A DNA stretch of 64,000 bases, taken from positions 1,598,280 to 1,662,279 of the forward strand of contig NZ_GL622200.1 in NCBI RefSeq assembly GCF_000185305.1, in the 5' to 3' direction. Position 1 is the first letter of the stretch, and each line of letters opens with the position of its first letter. The notes beneath the pieces are model-generated. The model was not told where the DNA came from. It saw nothing but the letters and a program-made list of their open reading frames with translations, and searched no databases. The position numbers and the translations under genes were made by a program. This document shows positions 34,989-45,228 of this stretch, in pieces. The DNA comes from Aggregatibacter segnis ATCC 33393 (GTDB taxonomy: Bacteria > Pseudomonadota > Gammaproteobacteria > Enterobacterales > Pasteurellaceae).

Positions 34989-37811
34989 TTAAGCGAAACG
35001 TCTGACTTCGCCATTGCCTGCAACGTTTTCTACGCAACGTGGGCAAAGTGTCGGATGTTCCGGATTCACGCCGATTTTGTCGGAATAATGCCAGCAGCGC
35101 GGGCATTTTTCGCCGTGAGAACGAGCAACGCTTACTGCAATCCCCTCTAACTCGCCAGCAGCCACATCTGCCGGTTTGTCTGCTAATGCTTTCACTTCCG
35201 CTTTTGAGGTAATTAACACAAAACGTAATTCATCGCCTAATTGCTCTAACAAGGCACGATATGCATCGTTAGCATAAACCGTCACTTCCGCTTCTAAACC
35301 GCCACCGATCACTTTGTCGTTACGGGCGATTTCTAACACGCGGTTCACTTCAGAACGCACTTTGATCAGTTGTTGCCAGTAAGCATCGTCTAATTTTTCG
35401 TTCTCGCCTAAGCCAAATAAACCTTCGTAGAATTCTTCAGTGAAGACGAATTCTGCACGTGTCGTCGCCGTTTGTGGCAAGTAGCCCCACACTTCATCTG
35501 CGGTGAAGGAAAGGATCGGTGCCATCCAACGTACCAACGCCTCTGCAATGTGCCATAAGGCGGTTTGGCAACTACGACGCGCAAGGCTGTCCGCTTTGGT
35601 GGTGTATTGACGGTCTTTGATAATATCAAGATAGAACGAGCCCATTTCCACAGAACAGAAACGCATTAAGCGTTGCACTACGGCGTGGAATTGATAGTTA
35701 TCATAAGCATCTTTGATTTCGTTTTGCGCCTCTAACGCACAAGCCACCGCCCAACGATCCAAGCTCATCATGTCTTCCGGTTTTACTGCATCACGTTGCG
35801 GATCAAAACCGTTTAAGTTCGCTAATAAGAAACGTGCCGTGTTACGAATACGACGATAGCTGTCTGCTGCACGTTTTAAGATTTCATCGGAAACGGTCAT
35901 TTCACCGGTATAGTCGGTAGAAGCCACCCATAAACGTAAAATATCACCACCAAATTTATCCATCACTTCTTGTGGTGTCACGATGTTACCGATAGATTTT
36001 GACATCTTACGGCCTTGACCATCCACCGTGAAGCCATGAGTTAATACTTGTTTGTATGGCGCTTTGTTGTCTGTTGCGGTAGAAAGCATTAAAGAAGACA
36101 TAAACCAACCACGGTGTTGGTCGGAACCTTCCAAATACATATCGATATCTTGGCCGTTAAATTCCGGACGATTCGCCACCACAGAAGAATAGGTTGATCC
36201 TGAGTCAAACCATACATCAAGAGTATCAGGCACTTTGCGATAGGTTTCTGCATCAGCCCCTAATAATTCTTTTTCGTCTAAATCCCACCATGCTTGAATA
36301 CCGGCTTTCTCCACGCGTTTCGCCACTTCTTCAAGCAACTCTAAAGTACGCGGATGAAGTTCTTCGGTTTCTTTGTGCACAAATAAGGTCATTGGCACAC
36401 CCCAAGTCCGCTGACGGGAAATACACCAGTCAGGGCGGTTTTCAACCATTTTCTCGATACGTGCTTGACCCCAATCTGGAATCCAGCGAACTTGTTTGAT
36501 TTCGCCTAATGCTTGTTGGCGTAAACCCTGAGTTTCCATACCGATAAACCATTGCGGAGTCGCACGGAAAATAATCGGGGTTTTGTGACGCCAGCAGTGT
36601 GGGTAACTGTGTTTGATTTTCTCAACTTTTAATAAGTTGCCCACTTCTTGCAATTTTTCAACAACCAATGGATTAGCTTCAAATACGCCTTTGCCTGCAA
36701 AGAATTCAGTGGTTGAAATAAATTTACCGTCATTCGATACAAGACCCGCCATTGGTAAATTATATTTTTGTCCTACAATAAAGTCGTCCAAACCATGATC
36801 CGGTGCAGTGTGTACCAAACCTGTACCACCATCAGTGGTCACGTGATCACCTAAAATCACTGGTACAGTGAAATCATAGAACGGATGGTTAAAGCATACT
36901 AACTCAAGCGCCTGACCTTTTACTGAACCTAAAACTTCAACTTGTTCTACGCCCACGGCTTTCGCTACGGATTCAACTAATTCAGCAGCTAAAATCACAC
37001 GCTCATCGCCAAGTTGTACTAATTGGTATTCTAAGTCTGCATTTACCGCAATCGCACGGTTAGATGGCATTGTCCAAGGTGTGGTTGTCCAAATCACCGC
37101 GGATAATTTGCCATGGCCTTTGCCTACTGCGTTAAATTTCTCTTCAATTTCAACCGCACTTACTGCAGGGAAACGAACATAGATAGACGGAGAAACTTTG
37201 TCCTCGTATTCCACTTCTGCTTCAGCTAAAGAAGAGCCACAATCCAAACACCAGTGCACTGGTTTTGAACCTTTGTATAAGTGGCCATTCGCAATCACTT
37301 TACCAAGGGTACGGATGATGTTTGCTTCAGTGTCGAAGTTCATCGTTAAATAAGGATTATCCCAATCGCCCAACACACCTAAACGGATAAAGTCTTTTTT
37401 CTGACCTTCTACCTGTTCCGCGGCATATTCACGGCATTTCGCACGGAATTCAGCCGCAGAAATTTTCTCGTTTGGTTTGCCCACTAAGCCTTCTACTTTC
37501 AATTCAATCGGCAAACCGTGACAGTCCCAACCCGGAATATAAGGCGAGTCAAAACCTAATGCGGTTTTGGATTTCACGATAATATCTTTCAGAATTTTAT
37601 TCACCGCATGGCCGATATGAATGTTACCGTTTGCATACGGAGGACCATCATGCAAAATAAAGGATTTTTTGCATTTTGAGGTTTCACGAATTTTTTGATA
37701 AAGGTTTTTTTCATACCAGTTTTTTAACATCACAGGCTCGCGCTTGGCTAAATCGCCGCGCATTGGAAAGCCCGTTTCAGGAAGGTTAAGGGTATTTTTA
37801 TAATCAGTCAT
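34989..37811 (-). CDS. ileS: Isoleucyl-tRNA synthetase
   Basis: 940 residues, bacterial type 1 class I enzyme. HIGH motif in [13 protein letters not shown] (near 60-70), KMSKS in [10 protein letters not shown] (near 604), an editing domain with [15 protein letters not shown] and [12 protein letters not shown], and a C-terminal zinc site [12 protein letters not shown]...CPRCVENV. It charges tRNA-Ile in the cytosol. It follows ribF by 39 bases; the usual next gene, lspA, is separated by the thi operon. Confidence 0.97.
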   Translation of the reverse strand: MTDYKNTLNLPETGFPMRGDLAKREPVMLKNWYEKNLYQKIRETSKCKKSFILHDGPPYANGNIHIGHAVNKILKDIIVKSKTALGFDSPYIPGWDCHGLPIELKVEGLVGKPNEKISAAEFRAKCREYAAEQVEGQKKDFIRLGVLGDWDNPYLTMNFDTEANIIRTLGKVIANGHLYKGSKPVHWCLDCGSSLAEAEVEYEDKVSPSIYVRFPAVSAVEIEEKFNAVGKGHGKLSAVIWTTTPWTMPSNRAIAVNADLEYQLVQLGDERVILAAELVESVAKAVGVEQVEVLGSVKGQALELVCFNHPFYDFTVPVILGDHVTTDGGTGLVHTAPDHGLDDFIVGQKYNLPMAGLVSNDGKFISTTEFFAGKGVFEANPLVVEKLQEVGNLLKVEKIKHSYPHCWRHKTPIIFRATPQWFIGMETQGLRQQALGEIKQVRWIPDWGQARIEKMVENRPDWCISRQRTWGVPMTLFVHKETEELHPRTLELLEEVAKRVEKAGIQAWWDLDEKELLGADAETYRKVPDTLDVWFDSGSTYSSVVANRPEFNGQDIDMYLEGSDQHRGWFMSSLMLSTATDNKAPYKQVLTHGFTVDGQGRKMSKSIGNIVTPQEVMDKFGGDILRLWVASTDYTGEMTVSDEILKRAADSYRRIRNTARFLLANLNGFDPQRDAVKPEDMMSLDRWAVACALEAQNEIKDAYDNYQFHAVVQRLMRFCSVEMGSFYLDIIKDRQYTTKADSLARRSCQTALWHIAEALVRWMAPILSFTADEVWGYLPQTATTRAEFVFTEEFYEGLFGLGENEKLDDAYWQQLIKVRSEVNRVLEIARNDKVIGGGLEAEVTVYANDAYRALLEQLGDELRFVLITSKAEVKALADKPADVAAGELEGIAVSVARSHGEKCPRCWHYSDKIGVNPEHPTLCPRCVENVAGNGEVRRFA

Positions 37812-37850
37812 TTTATATTCCAGTGTTATGTAAAAATTAAAATTTGTGTT

Positions 37851-38789
37851 CTATAAAGTGCGGTCAGTTTTGAAAACGTTTTTCGCCGTTTCTACATCCT
37901 TCGCAATTTGTGCTTTTAAATCGTCAAAAGAGGGAAATTTCATTTCATTGCGGATTTTATGACAGAGTTCTACATCCAACCATTGACCATAAAGATCGCC
38001 TTGAAAATCGAATAAATGCGCTTCTAATAATTGATTCACACCGTTGATGGTCGGGCGGGTGCCGATGTTAGCGACCCCATTAAAAAACGCGCCGGATTTT
38101 AACCGCACTCTAACCGCGTAAACCCCTTTGACCGGATTTACTTGACGATGCAAGCGAATATTCGCGGTCGGAAAACCGATGGTGCGACCAAGCTCATTGC
38201 CATGAATCACGCGACCTAAAATACGATAAGGACGTCCAAGTAATTTTTCCGCCAACGTTAAATCATCATTCGCCAACGCCTCGCGGATCGCTGTACTACT
38301 GATTCGCAGCGCATCTAAGCAAAAGCTACGGTTATCCTCTACGGTAAAACCAAACTTTTCACCGGCTTGTTGCAACAGCACAAAATTACCTTGGCGTTTG
38401 GCACCGAATTTAAAATCATCACCAATGCTTAAAAATTTCACGTTTAATTTGCGTACCAGCCAATCTTCAATAAATTGTTGCGCCGGTAAATCGGCAAAAG
38501 TGCGGTCGAATTTTGCCACAATCACCATGTCCACGCCTGCCTGTTTGAGATAACGCAATTTATCGCGCAAACGCATCAAGCGCGCAGGGGCATTTTCGGC
38601 ACAGAAATACTCGCGTGGCTGCGGTTCAAACAACATCACCACCATGGGTAAATGCAACTCATCAGCTTTTGTCCGCAAATGACGCAAAATGGCTTGATGT
38701 CCCAAATGCACGCCGTCAAAATTGCCGATAGTCAACGCGCAAGTATGCAAATTTTGCGGTAAATTTCCCAAGCCACGAATCAGCTGCAT
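37851..38789 (-). CDS. ribF: Bifunctional riboflavin kinase / FAD synthetase
   Basis: 312 residues. The N-terminal FAD synthetase domain has ALTIGNFDGVHLGHQAILRHL and ISSTAIREAL. The C-terminal riboflavin kinase domain has LGRTIGFPTANIRL and VYAVRV...GVANIGTRPTING. It makes FMN then FAD from riboflavin. An uptake signal overlaps its stop region. Between murJ and ileS in the standard order. Confidence 0.96.
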   Translation of the reverse strand: MQLIRGLGNLPQNLHTCALTIGNFDGVHLGHQAILRHLRTKADELHLPMVVMLFEPQPREYFCAENAPARLMRLRDKLRYLKQAGVDMVIVAKFDRTFADLPAQQFIEDWLVRKLNVKFLSIGDDFKFGAKRQGNFVLLQQAGEKFGFTVEDNRSFCLDALRISSTAIREALANDDLTLAEKLLGRPYRILGRVIHGNELGRTIGFPTANIRLHRQVNPVKGVYAVRVRLKSGAFFNGVANIGTRPTINGVNQLLEAHLFDFQGDLYGQWLDVELCHKIRNEMKFPSFDDLKAQIAKDVETAKNVFKTDRTL

Positions 38790-38870
38790 TGTTAAATTTG
38801 TTCCATTTAATTTCAGTGAAAAAAGATTTCGGTATTATACGCATAAATTAAGGCGTCACAAAAGCTAATT

Positions 38871-40448
38871 TCATGCGGTGTGCACGCCCATCAAATCCCG
38901 TTTACGAATACCTAACAACACTAATATTCCACCATAAACCATTGCGGCTAAAACGATCAACCACGTTAGCCAATGCACGCGGGTAAGAAAACTCATGGCA
39001 TTCCATTCAATGAGTGTTGGGCTGTTATACCAAACCAATAGCCCCATCATGGCGGCGGCACAAAAAACTTTCAGAAAAAACACCGCACTTTGACGGCTGA
39101 AATGATAAACGTCCGCTTTTGCCAAGCCACGATAAAGCAGATATGCGTTTAACGTTGCCGACATGGCAGAGGCAATTGCCAAGCCCACGTAGCTGAAAGG
39201 AATTGCTAACAGATTGAATGCCATGTTGCTCACCATGGCAATGATGCCAATTTTCACCGGCGTTTTGGTGTCTTGGCGGGCATAATAACCATTCGCCAAA
39301 ATCTTGATTAACATGAAACTCAGAAGCCCTGCGTTAAAGCCCCACAGGGAATAAGAGGCTGATTGCACATCGCTAAAGGTAAAGCTGCCACGCATAAACA
39401 GCACGAGCAACATCGGTTGCGCCAACACGGCAATGCCGATCATGGCAGGCACGCCGAGCAATAAAATCATGCGTACGCCCCAATCCATTGTGTTGCGAAA
39501 ATCCACCGCACTTTTGGCGTTATCATCGCGGTTTACATGATGGCGGGCAAGGGTCGGCAAAATCACTGTAGAAATGGCGATACCGAACAACCCAAGAGGA
39601 AACTCTAACAAGCGGTCGGAATAATACAGCCAGCTGATGGAGCCCGTCATTAAGAAACTGGCGATAAAGGTATCAAGGAGCAAGTTGATTTGGCTCACGG
39701 AAACACCGAATAAGGCGGGGATCATCAGCGTGCGGATTTTCTTCACACCTTCGTCATGCCATGCCCATTTTGGCTTCACCAATAATTTGGCTTGATATAA
39801 GAAAGGCAGTTGAAACAGAAATTGTAATAACCCGCCGAGAAAGATCCCGATAGCCAAGCCTAAATCCGGATTTTCCAACTGCGGAGCCAGCCAAAGTGCG
39901 GTGGCAATCATGGCAATATTGAGCAACACCGGCGAGAACGACATCACACCGAATTTGCCTATGGTATTCAGAATTGCACCGGACAGCGCAACGAAGGTCA
40001 CAAACCATAAATAAGGAAAGGTAATTTTGAGCAGCAACGAGGCTTGTGTGAATTTTTCCGCATTCGGCCCGTCATTCAACCAATCCACAAACCAACCTGT
40101 CCCGAAAATGGCCGCGACCACCGGCGAGCCGATCATCGCCAATAACGTAACGACGGTAACCAAGCCCCCCAAGGTACCGGACACTTTGCCGATAAACTCG
40201 CGGGTTTTGGATAAATCACCGGATTTTTGATACTCCGCCAACACCGGCACAAACGCTTGTGAAAACGCCCCTTCGGCGAATAATCGGCGGAGGAAATTAG
40301 GAATACGGTTGGCGAATAAAAATACGTCTGCCGCCGCACCCGCACCAATTAAATTGGCGATCACCACATCGCGCACCAAGCCTAACACACGCGAAACGAG
40401 CGTCATACCGCTCACGATCATGCCGGATTTTAATAATCTTTTGCTCAA
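38871..40448 (-). CDS. murJ: MurJ lipid II flippase
   Basis: 525 residues with about 14 membrane segments. Family motifs: SGMIVSGMTLVSRVLGLVRDVVIANLIGAGAAADVFLFANRIPNFLRRLFAEGAFSQAFVPVLAEY at the N terminus, with the functionally important basic residues, and DRLLEFPLGLFGIAISTVILPTLARH. It flips lipid II across the inner membrane for wall synthesis. Divergent from rpsT, as commonly seen in gammaproteobacteria. Confidence 0.96.
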   Translation of the reverse strand: MSKRLLKSGMIVSGMTLVSRVLGLVRDVVIANLIGAGAAADVFLFANRIPNFLRRLFAEGAFSQAFVPVLAEYQKSGDLSKTREFIGKVSGTLGGLVTVVTLLAMIGSPVVAAIFGTGWFVDWLNDGPNAEKFTQASLLLKITFPYLWFVTFVALSGAILNTIGKFGVMSFSPVLLNIAMIATALWLAPQLENPDLGLAIGIFLGGLLQFLFQLPFLYQAKLLVKPKWAWHDEGVKKIRTLMIPALFGVSVSQINLLLDTFIASFLMTGSISWLYYSDRLLEFPLGLFGIAISTVILPTLARHHVNRDDNAKSAVDFRNTMDWGVRMILLLGVPAMIGIAVLAQPMLLVLFMRGSFTFSDVQSASYSLWGFNAGLLSFMLIKILANGYYARQDTKTPVKIGIIAMVSNMAFNLLAIPFSYVGLAIASAMSATLNAYLLYRGLAKADVYHFSRQSAVFFLKVFCAAAMMGLLVWYNSPTLIEWNAMSFLTRVHWLTWLIVLAAMVYGGILVLLGIRKRDLMGVHTA

Positions 40449-40548
40449 AACGAATTACTCTGAATGATAAAATTTGCCTAATTGTATAGAAATTTCGTTT
40501 TTACGCTATATTCTAAGGGAAAAAACTGTTAAAATCCCGCGCACATCG

Positions 40549-40618
40549 TTTGGTGAGCCCGTTTAGAAAGAGCTTGTTAAGCATAACGATGCCAACGTTC
40601 GGTTGTGTCTCACCGAAA
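40549..40618 (+). ncRNA. Unexplained folded element in the rpsT leader
   Basis: A 70-base stretch closed by TTTGGTGAG and CTCACCGAAA (one bulged G). Inside, three small stems can be drawn: GCTT/AAGC, GCAT/ATGC and CAAC/GTTG. It sits between murJ and the likely rpsT promoter, and a TATATT at 40507 could transcribe it. I cannot match it to a known leader or small RNA. It could be a ribosomal-protein leader, a small RNA, or only a repeat. Confidence 0.35.
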
Positions 40619-40635
40619 TCAACACAAAATTCCCG

Positions 40636-40664
40636 TTGACAAATGTATAAGAAATCGGCATATT
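40636..40664 (+). promoter_or_regulatory. Likely rpsT promoter
   Basis: Perfect -35 TTGACA at 40636 with CATATT 17 bases later (or TATTTA after 19). About 52 bases before the rpsT start. Confidence 0.65.
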
Positions 40665-40716
40665 TACGCCCCTATTTTGTCACTATTAACTAACAGAAAT
40701 TTTTAGGAGTTTGACC

Positions 40717-40980
40717 TTGGCTAATATCAAGTCAGCAAAAAAACGTGCGGTTCAATCTGAAAAACGCCGTCAACACAACGCAAGCCAACGCTCTATGATG
40801 CGTACTTACATCAAAAAAGTTTATGCTCAAGTAGCAGCGGGTGAGAAAGCAGCAGCTGAAGCAGCATTTGTTGAAATGCAAAAAGTTGTTGACCGCATGG
40901 CTTCTAAAGGCTTAATCCACGCTAATAAAGCAGCAAACCACAAATCTAAATTAGCTGCTCAAATCAAAAAATTAGCCTAA
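40717..40980 (+). CDS. rpsT: 30S ribosomal protein S20
   Basis: 87 residues starting at a TTG codon (40717) with TAGGAG 7 bases upstream; [38 protein letters not shown] matches E. coli S20 from residue 1. E. coli rpsT also starts with TTG, and this weak start takes part in its autoregulation. An in-frame TTG six bases earlier would add two residues and has a poorer spacing. The protein binds 16S rRNA early in 30S assembly. Followed by a strong terminator. Confidence 0.96.
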   Translation: MANIKSAKKRAVQSEKRRQHNASQRSMMRTYIKKVYAQVAAGEKAAAEAAFVEMQKVVDRMASKGLIHANKAANHKSKLAAQIKKLA

Positions 40981-41003
40981 TTTTTGCCTTACCATTAAAA
41001 AAG

Positions 41004-41031
41004 AAACCGCTCAAACGAGCGGTTTTTTGTT
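41004..41031 (+). terminator. Intrinsic terminator after rpsT
   Basis: Stem AAACCGCTC / GAGCGGTTT with a 4-5 base loop and long T-run. Confidence 0.92.
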
Positions 41032-41088
41032 TTTGTGTATTTTAATTTTTCCTAAAGAAAAAACGATCATAAAAGCCACCGCACTTCC

Positions 41089-41769
41089 CTATCGCATTCG
41101 TCTCCGACGCTGATGAAACGCTTTGCTCGTGGATGGCATTGTTTTGTTACTTGGCGTAGGTGTTTTTTCCACAACATGAACATGGTTACAGCTACGGCGA
41201 TAGTGGCTAAGGAAATAATGGAAACTACTGGCAAAAAGGATACCAACAAGGAAAACAATGACGATTTCGCCATATAATCGGTAAAAAATTTGATTAATTT
41301 TACTTTGGGTCGTTTGTCCATATTTGGCATCAAAAGTGACGCGTAAAAAGCCTTCCAGGCCGTTTGGGGAATAAATAGGTTCCACAATTTGCTGAGAATC
41401 AGCTTCCTTTTCTTCTTTATCCAAGCCCAACAAACTGCGTATATCTGACGAGTTGGTGCTTTGTGCTAATAATTCACCATTACGCGCATACACTGCCGCA
41501 TCCAGTACAAATTCTTCTTTGGTAAAATTATCCAAATTTTCCACTAATCGTTCCGTTTTTGGGTTATTCACTAACAACATCGAAAATAGATTCGCTTGCT
41601 GGCGTGCCAATAAATGAGAAATATTAGCGACCTGATTTACACTGGCTAGCTGTGAGCCGATTTTAAATTGTTGTACGCCAAATAAAATGATTGCCATGAT
41701 ACCCACACATAACAAAATGATGCCGAGAAACATCATCACCTTAATCATTTTTTCTTTTGTTAAATGCAA
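41089..41769 (-). CDS. ytjB: YtjB/Smp (AhpA-like) membrane protein
   Basis: 226 residues. Two membrane segments (about 10-31 and 163-185) flank a periplasmic region of about 130 residues; a basic, low-complexity C terminus ends HQRRRRMR. Size, topology and the divergent placement beside serB match E. coli ytjB (smp). In Pasteurella the homologue AhpA was reported to affect haemolysin expression in E. coli; the real function is unclear. The two start regions are about 75 bases apart, so the promoters are close or overlapping. Confidence 0.78.
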   Translation of the reverse strand: MHLTKEKMIKVMMFLGIILLCVGIMAIILFGVQQFKIGSQLASVNQVANISHLLARQQANLFSMLLVNNPKTERLVENLDNFTKEEFVLDAAVYARNGELLAQSTNSSDIRSLLGLDKEEKEADSQQIVEPIYSPNGLEGFLRVTFDAKYGQTTQSKINQIFYRLYGEIVIVFLVGILFASSFHYFLSHYRRSCNHVHVVEKTPTPSNKTMPSTSKAFHQRRRRMR

Positions 41770-41844
41770 GTTATTTTCCCCAAAGTTTAATAAGTAAGCT
41801 AGAATACTGTGCTTTTAAAAACCGCCACAATTTACAGGATTTTT

Positions 41845-42789
41845 ATGCAAACACAAAATCTTAACGCCATTATGGCGCATTTTTCTGAACTTCCTGCGCC
41901 ATTCATTGCTGACAAACCCTATCACTCGGATCAGGCGTTTATTCTCTATTCCGACAACCTAAATCTCACAAAGTTACAAACCTTTCAGCAAAAGTGCGGT
42001 GAAAATTTTTTGTGTTTTGCCGCGTGGAATGTGTTGCATAACACCGTGGTATTGCTCAAAGGTGAGTGGAAAGCGGAGTGGATTGGTATTGCCCATGAAT
42101 TAGCTCTGGATATTGCACCGTTAAACTTTCACGCCAGTTTGAAGCAAGCAGGATTACTTGTGATGGACATGGATTCCACCGCCATCCAAATTGAATGTAT
42201 CGATGAAATCGCCAAACTTGCCGGCACTGGCGAGATGGTTTCCGCCATTACGGAATGCGCCATGCGTGGTGAACTCGATTTTAGCCAAAGTCTGCGCCAA
42301 CGGGTTGCCACCTTAAAAGATGCGCCGGAAGGCATTTTGCAAGAGGTCAAACAGCATTTACCGCTGATGCCGGGATTAGTCAAAACAGTCAAAGAACTCA
42401 AAAATCACGGTTGGAAAGTGGCCATTGCTTCCGGTGGATTTACCTATTTTGCCGAAGTATTACAACAAAAACTCGGCTTAGATTTCATTGCTGCCAATCA
42501 ATTCGAGATTATTGACGGCAAACTTACAGGCAACGTACAAGGCGCCATTGTGGATGCGCAATACAAAGCGCAAACCTTACAACAGTTGGCACAACAATTT
42601 CACATTGCCACTGAAAACACCGTTGCCATCGGCGACGGCGCCAACGATCTCGCCATGATGCAAGTTGCCGATGTCGGCGTGGCTTATCACGCCAAACCAA
42701 AAGTACAACAATTGGCGCAAGTTATCGTCAATTTCACCGATTTAACCGCACTTTTATGTATTTTAAGTGCAAACGACAAAATGAAATAA
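41845..42789 (+). CDS. serB: Phosphoserine phosphatase
   Basis: 314 residues from the ATG at 41845 with ACAGGA upstream; an earlier in-frame codon is in the leader. HAD-family motif I is [20 protein letters not shown], motif [17 protein letters not shown], and motif [31 protein letters not shown]. It dephosphorylates phosphoserine, the last step of serine synthesis begun by serA at 7.9 kb. An uptake signal falls inside the gene at 41992. yajQ follows after 10 bases. Confidence 0.95.
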   Translation: MQTQNLNAIMAHFSELPAPFIADKPYHSDQAFILYSDNLNLTKLQTFQQKCGENFLCFAAWNVLHNTVVLLKGEWKAEWIGIAHELALDIAPLNFHASLKQAGLLVMDMDSTAIQIECIDEIAKLAGTGEMVSAITECAMRGELDFSQSLRQRVATLKDAPEGILQEVKQHLPLMPGLVKTVKELKNHGWKVAIASGGFTYFAEVLQQKLGLDFIAANQFEIIDGKLTGNVQGAIVDAQYKAQTLQQLAQQFHIATENTVAIGDGANDLAMMQVADVGVAYHAKPKVQQLAQVIVNFTDLTALLCILSANDKMK

Positions 42790-42799
42790 GGAGAAAACC

Positions 42800-43291
42800 A
42801 TGCCATCATTCGACATTGTTTCCGAAATCAGCGGACACGAAATCCGCAACGCCGTGGAAAACGCCAACCGCGAACTCACTAATCGTTGGGATTTCCGTAA
42901 CGTACAAGCCGCCATCGAATTTAACGAAAAAAACGAAAGCATTAAAGTGAGCAGCGAATCGGATTTTCAAGTGGAGCAACTCATCGACATTTTACGTAAC
43001 GCGTGCATTAAACGTAACATCGAATCTACTTCATTGGACATCCCTGCTGACTATGAACACAGTGGCAAAACGTACAGCAAAGAAATCAAGCTGAAACAAG
43101 GCATTGAAACCGACATGGCGAAAAAACTCACCAAGCTGATCAAAGACTCCAAAATCAAAGTCCAAAGCCAAATCCAAGGCGAGCAAGTCCGTGTTACCGG
43201 CAAATCCCGTGATGATTTACAAGCCGTGATTCAACTCGTCAAAACCGCCGAACTGGGACAACCATTCCAATTCAATAATTTCCGCGATTAA
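42800..43291 (+). CDS. yajQ: YajQ-family nucleotide-binding protein
   Basis: 163 residues, full length. The family pattern starts [34 protein letters not shown] and includes [30 protein letters not shown] in the second half. Some members bind cyclic di-GMP; in other bacteria the role is unknown. GGAG precedes the start, and it is likely cotranscribed with serB. Ends at a paired uptake-signal hairpin. Confidence 0.93.
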   Translation: MPSFDIVSEISGHEIRNAVENANRELTNRWDFRNVQAAIEFNEKNESIKVSSESDFQVEQLIDILRNACIKRNIESTSLDIPADYEHSGKTYSKEIKLKQGIETDMAKKLTKLIKDSKIKVQSQIQGEQVRVTGKSRDDLQAVIQLVKTAELGQPFQFNNFRD

Positions 43292-43308
43292 AAACGCGTT
43301 CAAAAACG

Positions 43309-43345
43309 ACCGCACTTTAGATAATTAAAGTGCGGTTTCCTTTTC
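43309..43345 (+). terminator. Paired uptake-signal terminator after yajQ
   Basis: ACCGCACTTT / AAAGTGCGGT with an 8-base loop and a T-rich tail. Confidence 0.75.
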
Positions 43346-43411
43346 CCTTCATTGAGAAAAAACCGACTTTCCGCTACAATACGCCACTATTTTTATTCAC
43401 GTAAACAGACT

Positions 43412-43996
43412 ATGTCAGAAATTAAGTTAATTGTTGGGCTTGGCAATCCCGGCGATAAATACGAAGACACCCGCCACAATGCCGGAGAATGGTTAATTGC
43501 GCGCTTAGCACGGCGGTTTAATGTCACATTAAATGCGGAAAATAAATTTTTCGGGAAGGTGGGAAAAACGCTGATGAACGGCAAAGAAATCCGTTTTTTG
43601 GTGCCGACAACCTTTATGAATTTAAGCGGCAAAGCGGTAGGCGCATTAGCGAATTTTTATCGTATCAAACCCGAAGAAATTTTAGTCCTGCATGATGAGT
43701 TAGATTTACCGCCCGGCAGCGTTAAACTGAAATTAGGTGGGGGACATGGCGGACACAACGGCTTAAAAGACATTGTTGCCGCATTGGGCAATAACAACAA
43801 TTTCTATCGTCTGCGCATTGGGATCGGTCACCCGGGACACCGTGATTTAGTGGCGGGTTATGTGTTAAACAAACCGTCACCCAGTGAGCGTGAAGCGCTT
43901 GAAAATGCCTTGGATGAAGCGGCAAATTGCGTGGAACTGCTTTTCAAAGACGGCATCGTCAAAGCCACTAATCGACTAAATAGTTTTAAAATTTAA
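43412..43996 (+). CDS. pth: Peptidyl-tRNA hydrolase
   Basis: 194 residues from the ATG at 43412 ([13 protein letters not shown]); a longer reading adds 20 leader-derived residues. The active-site stretch [20 protein letters not shown] holds Asn10 and the catalytic His20, with [12 protein letters not shown] and [10 protein letters not shown] downstream. It frees tRNA from peptidyl-tRNA dropped by ribosomes. Directly followed by ychF, the usual partner. Confidence 0.96.
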   Translation: MSEIKLIVGLGNPGDKYEDTRHNAGEWLIARLARRFNVTLNAENKFFGKVGKTLMNGKEIRFLVPTTFMNLSGKAVGALANFYRIKPEEILVLHDELDLPPGSVKLKLGGGHGGHNGLKDIVAALGNNNNFYRLRIGIGHPGHRDLVAGYVLNKPSPSEREALENALDEAANCVELLFKDGIVKATNRLNSFKI

Positions 43997-43998
43997 CC

Positions 43999-44043
43999 GA
44001 AAAGTGCGGTCAAAAAACACGGTCAATTTCAACCGCACTTTTC
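43999..44043 (+). terminator. Paired uptake signals between pth and ychF
   Basis: GAAAAGTGCGGT and ACCGCACTTTTC form a 12-bp stem with a 21-base loop. The long loop and lack of a long T-run make it a weak terminator at best. Confidence 0.55.
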
Positions 44044-44063
44044 TTCACCAATAAGGAAAAATT

Positions 44064-45155
44064 ATGGGATTCAAATGTGGTATCGTGGGCCTGCCGAATG
44101 TGGGCAAATCCACACTTTTCAACGCCTTAACCAAAGCCGGCATTGAAGCGGCAAACTATCCGTTTTGCACCATCGAGCCAAATACCGGCGTGGTGCCAAT
44201 GCCGGATCCGCGTTTAGACGCCTTAGCGGAAATTGTCAAACCTGAACGTGTATTGCCCACCACCATGGAATTTGTGGATATCGCAGGCTTGGTGGCCGGC
44301 GCGAGTAAAGGCGAAGGTTTGGGTAATAAATTCCTCGCCAACATCCGCGAAACGGACGCCATTGGCCATGTCGTACGTTGTTTTGAAAACGATGACATCG
44401 TACACGTTGCGGGCAAGATCGATCCGTTAAGCGATATTGAAACCATCAACACCGAACTGGCGTTAGCCGATTTAGACAGCTGTGAACGTGCGATTCAACG
44501 TTTACAAAAACGTGCTAAAGGCGGCGATAAAGATGCGAAATTCGAACTTTCCGTGATGGAAAAAATCTTACCGGTACTTTCTGAAGCGGGCATGATTCGT
44601 TCTGTGCCATTAGAAAAAGACGAGTTATTGGCGATCAAAAGCTATAATTTCTTAACCTTAAAACCGACCATGTACATTGCCAACGTGAATGAAGACGGTT
44701 TTGAAAATAATCCTTATCTTGACAAAGTCCGCGAATTTGCTGAAAAAGAAGGCTCTGTCGTGGTGCCGGTGTGTGCCGCAATTGAAGCAGAAATCGCCGA
44801 ACTAGATGATGATGAAAAACTCGAGTTCTTACAAGATCTCGGCATTGAAGAGCCGGGCTTAAACCGTGTCATTCGTGCAGGCTACGCGCTTTTAAACTTA
44901 CAAACTTACTTTACCGCCGGTGTAAAAGAAGTGCGCGCATGGACCGTTTCCGTGGGTGCGACCGCACCGAAAGCGGCTGCCGTGATCCATACCGACTTTG
45001 AAAAAGGCTTTATCCGTGCCGAAGTGATTGCCTACGAAGATTTTATCCAATTCAAAGGCGAAAACGGTGCTAAAGATGCCGGCAAATGGCGTTTGGAAGG
45101 GAAAGACTACATCGTACAAGACGGCGATGTCATGCACTTCCGCTTCAACGTGTAA
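44064..45155 (+). CDS. ychF: YchF/OLA1 redox-regulated ATPase
   Basis: 363 residues. G1 motif [18 protein letters not shown], switch region [15 protein letters not shown]3 [20 protein letters not shown]; the G4 position reads NVNED, as in this family, which prefers ATP over GTP. A coiled insert (about 125-200) and a C-terminal TGS domain (from about 278) complete it. It binds ribosomes and is linked to stress responses. Downstream of pth. Confidence 0.96.
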   Translation: MGFKCGIVGLPNVGKSTLFNALTKAGIEAANYPFCTIEPNTGVVPMPDPRLDALAEIVKPERVLPTTMEFVDIAGLVAGASKGEGLGNKFLANIRETDAIGHVVRCFENDDIVHVAGKIDPLSDIETINTELALADLDSCERAIQRLQKRAKGGDKDAKFELSVMEKILPVLSEAGMIRSVPLEKDELLAIKSYNFLTLKPTMYIANVNEDGFENNPYLDKVREFAEKEGSVVVPVCAAIEAEIAELDDDEKLEFLQDLGIEEPGLNRVIRAGYALLNLQTYFTAGVKEVRAWTVSVGATAPKAAAVIHTDFEKGFIRAEVIAYEDFIQFKGENGAKDAGKWRLEGKDYIVQDGDVMHFRFNV

Positions 45156-45173
45156 AACAATCAAAAAATGAAC

Positions 45174-45206
45174 CGCACTTTAAGGCACTAAAGTGCGATT
45201 TTTTTT
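45174..45206 (+). terminator. Terminator after ychF made from two uptake-signal-like halves
   Basis: CGCACTTTA / TAAAGTGCG stem with a 6-base loop, then a long T-run. The second signal is imperfect (GCGA instead of GCGG). Confidence 0.85.
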
Positions 45207-45228
45207 ATCGCTTTTTTAAGGAATTTAC

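Noticed and set aside
40549..40618. The rpsT leader element as a tRNA gene
   Set aside because: It has a closing stem and three stems, but no T-loop consensus, no plausible anticodon arm and no CCA end.
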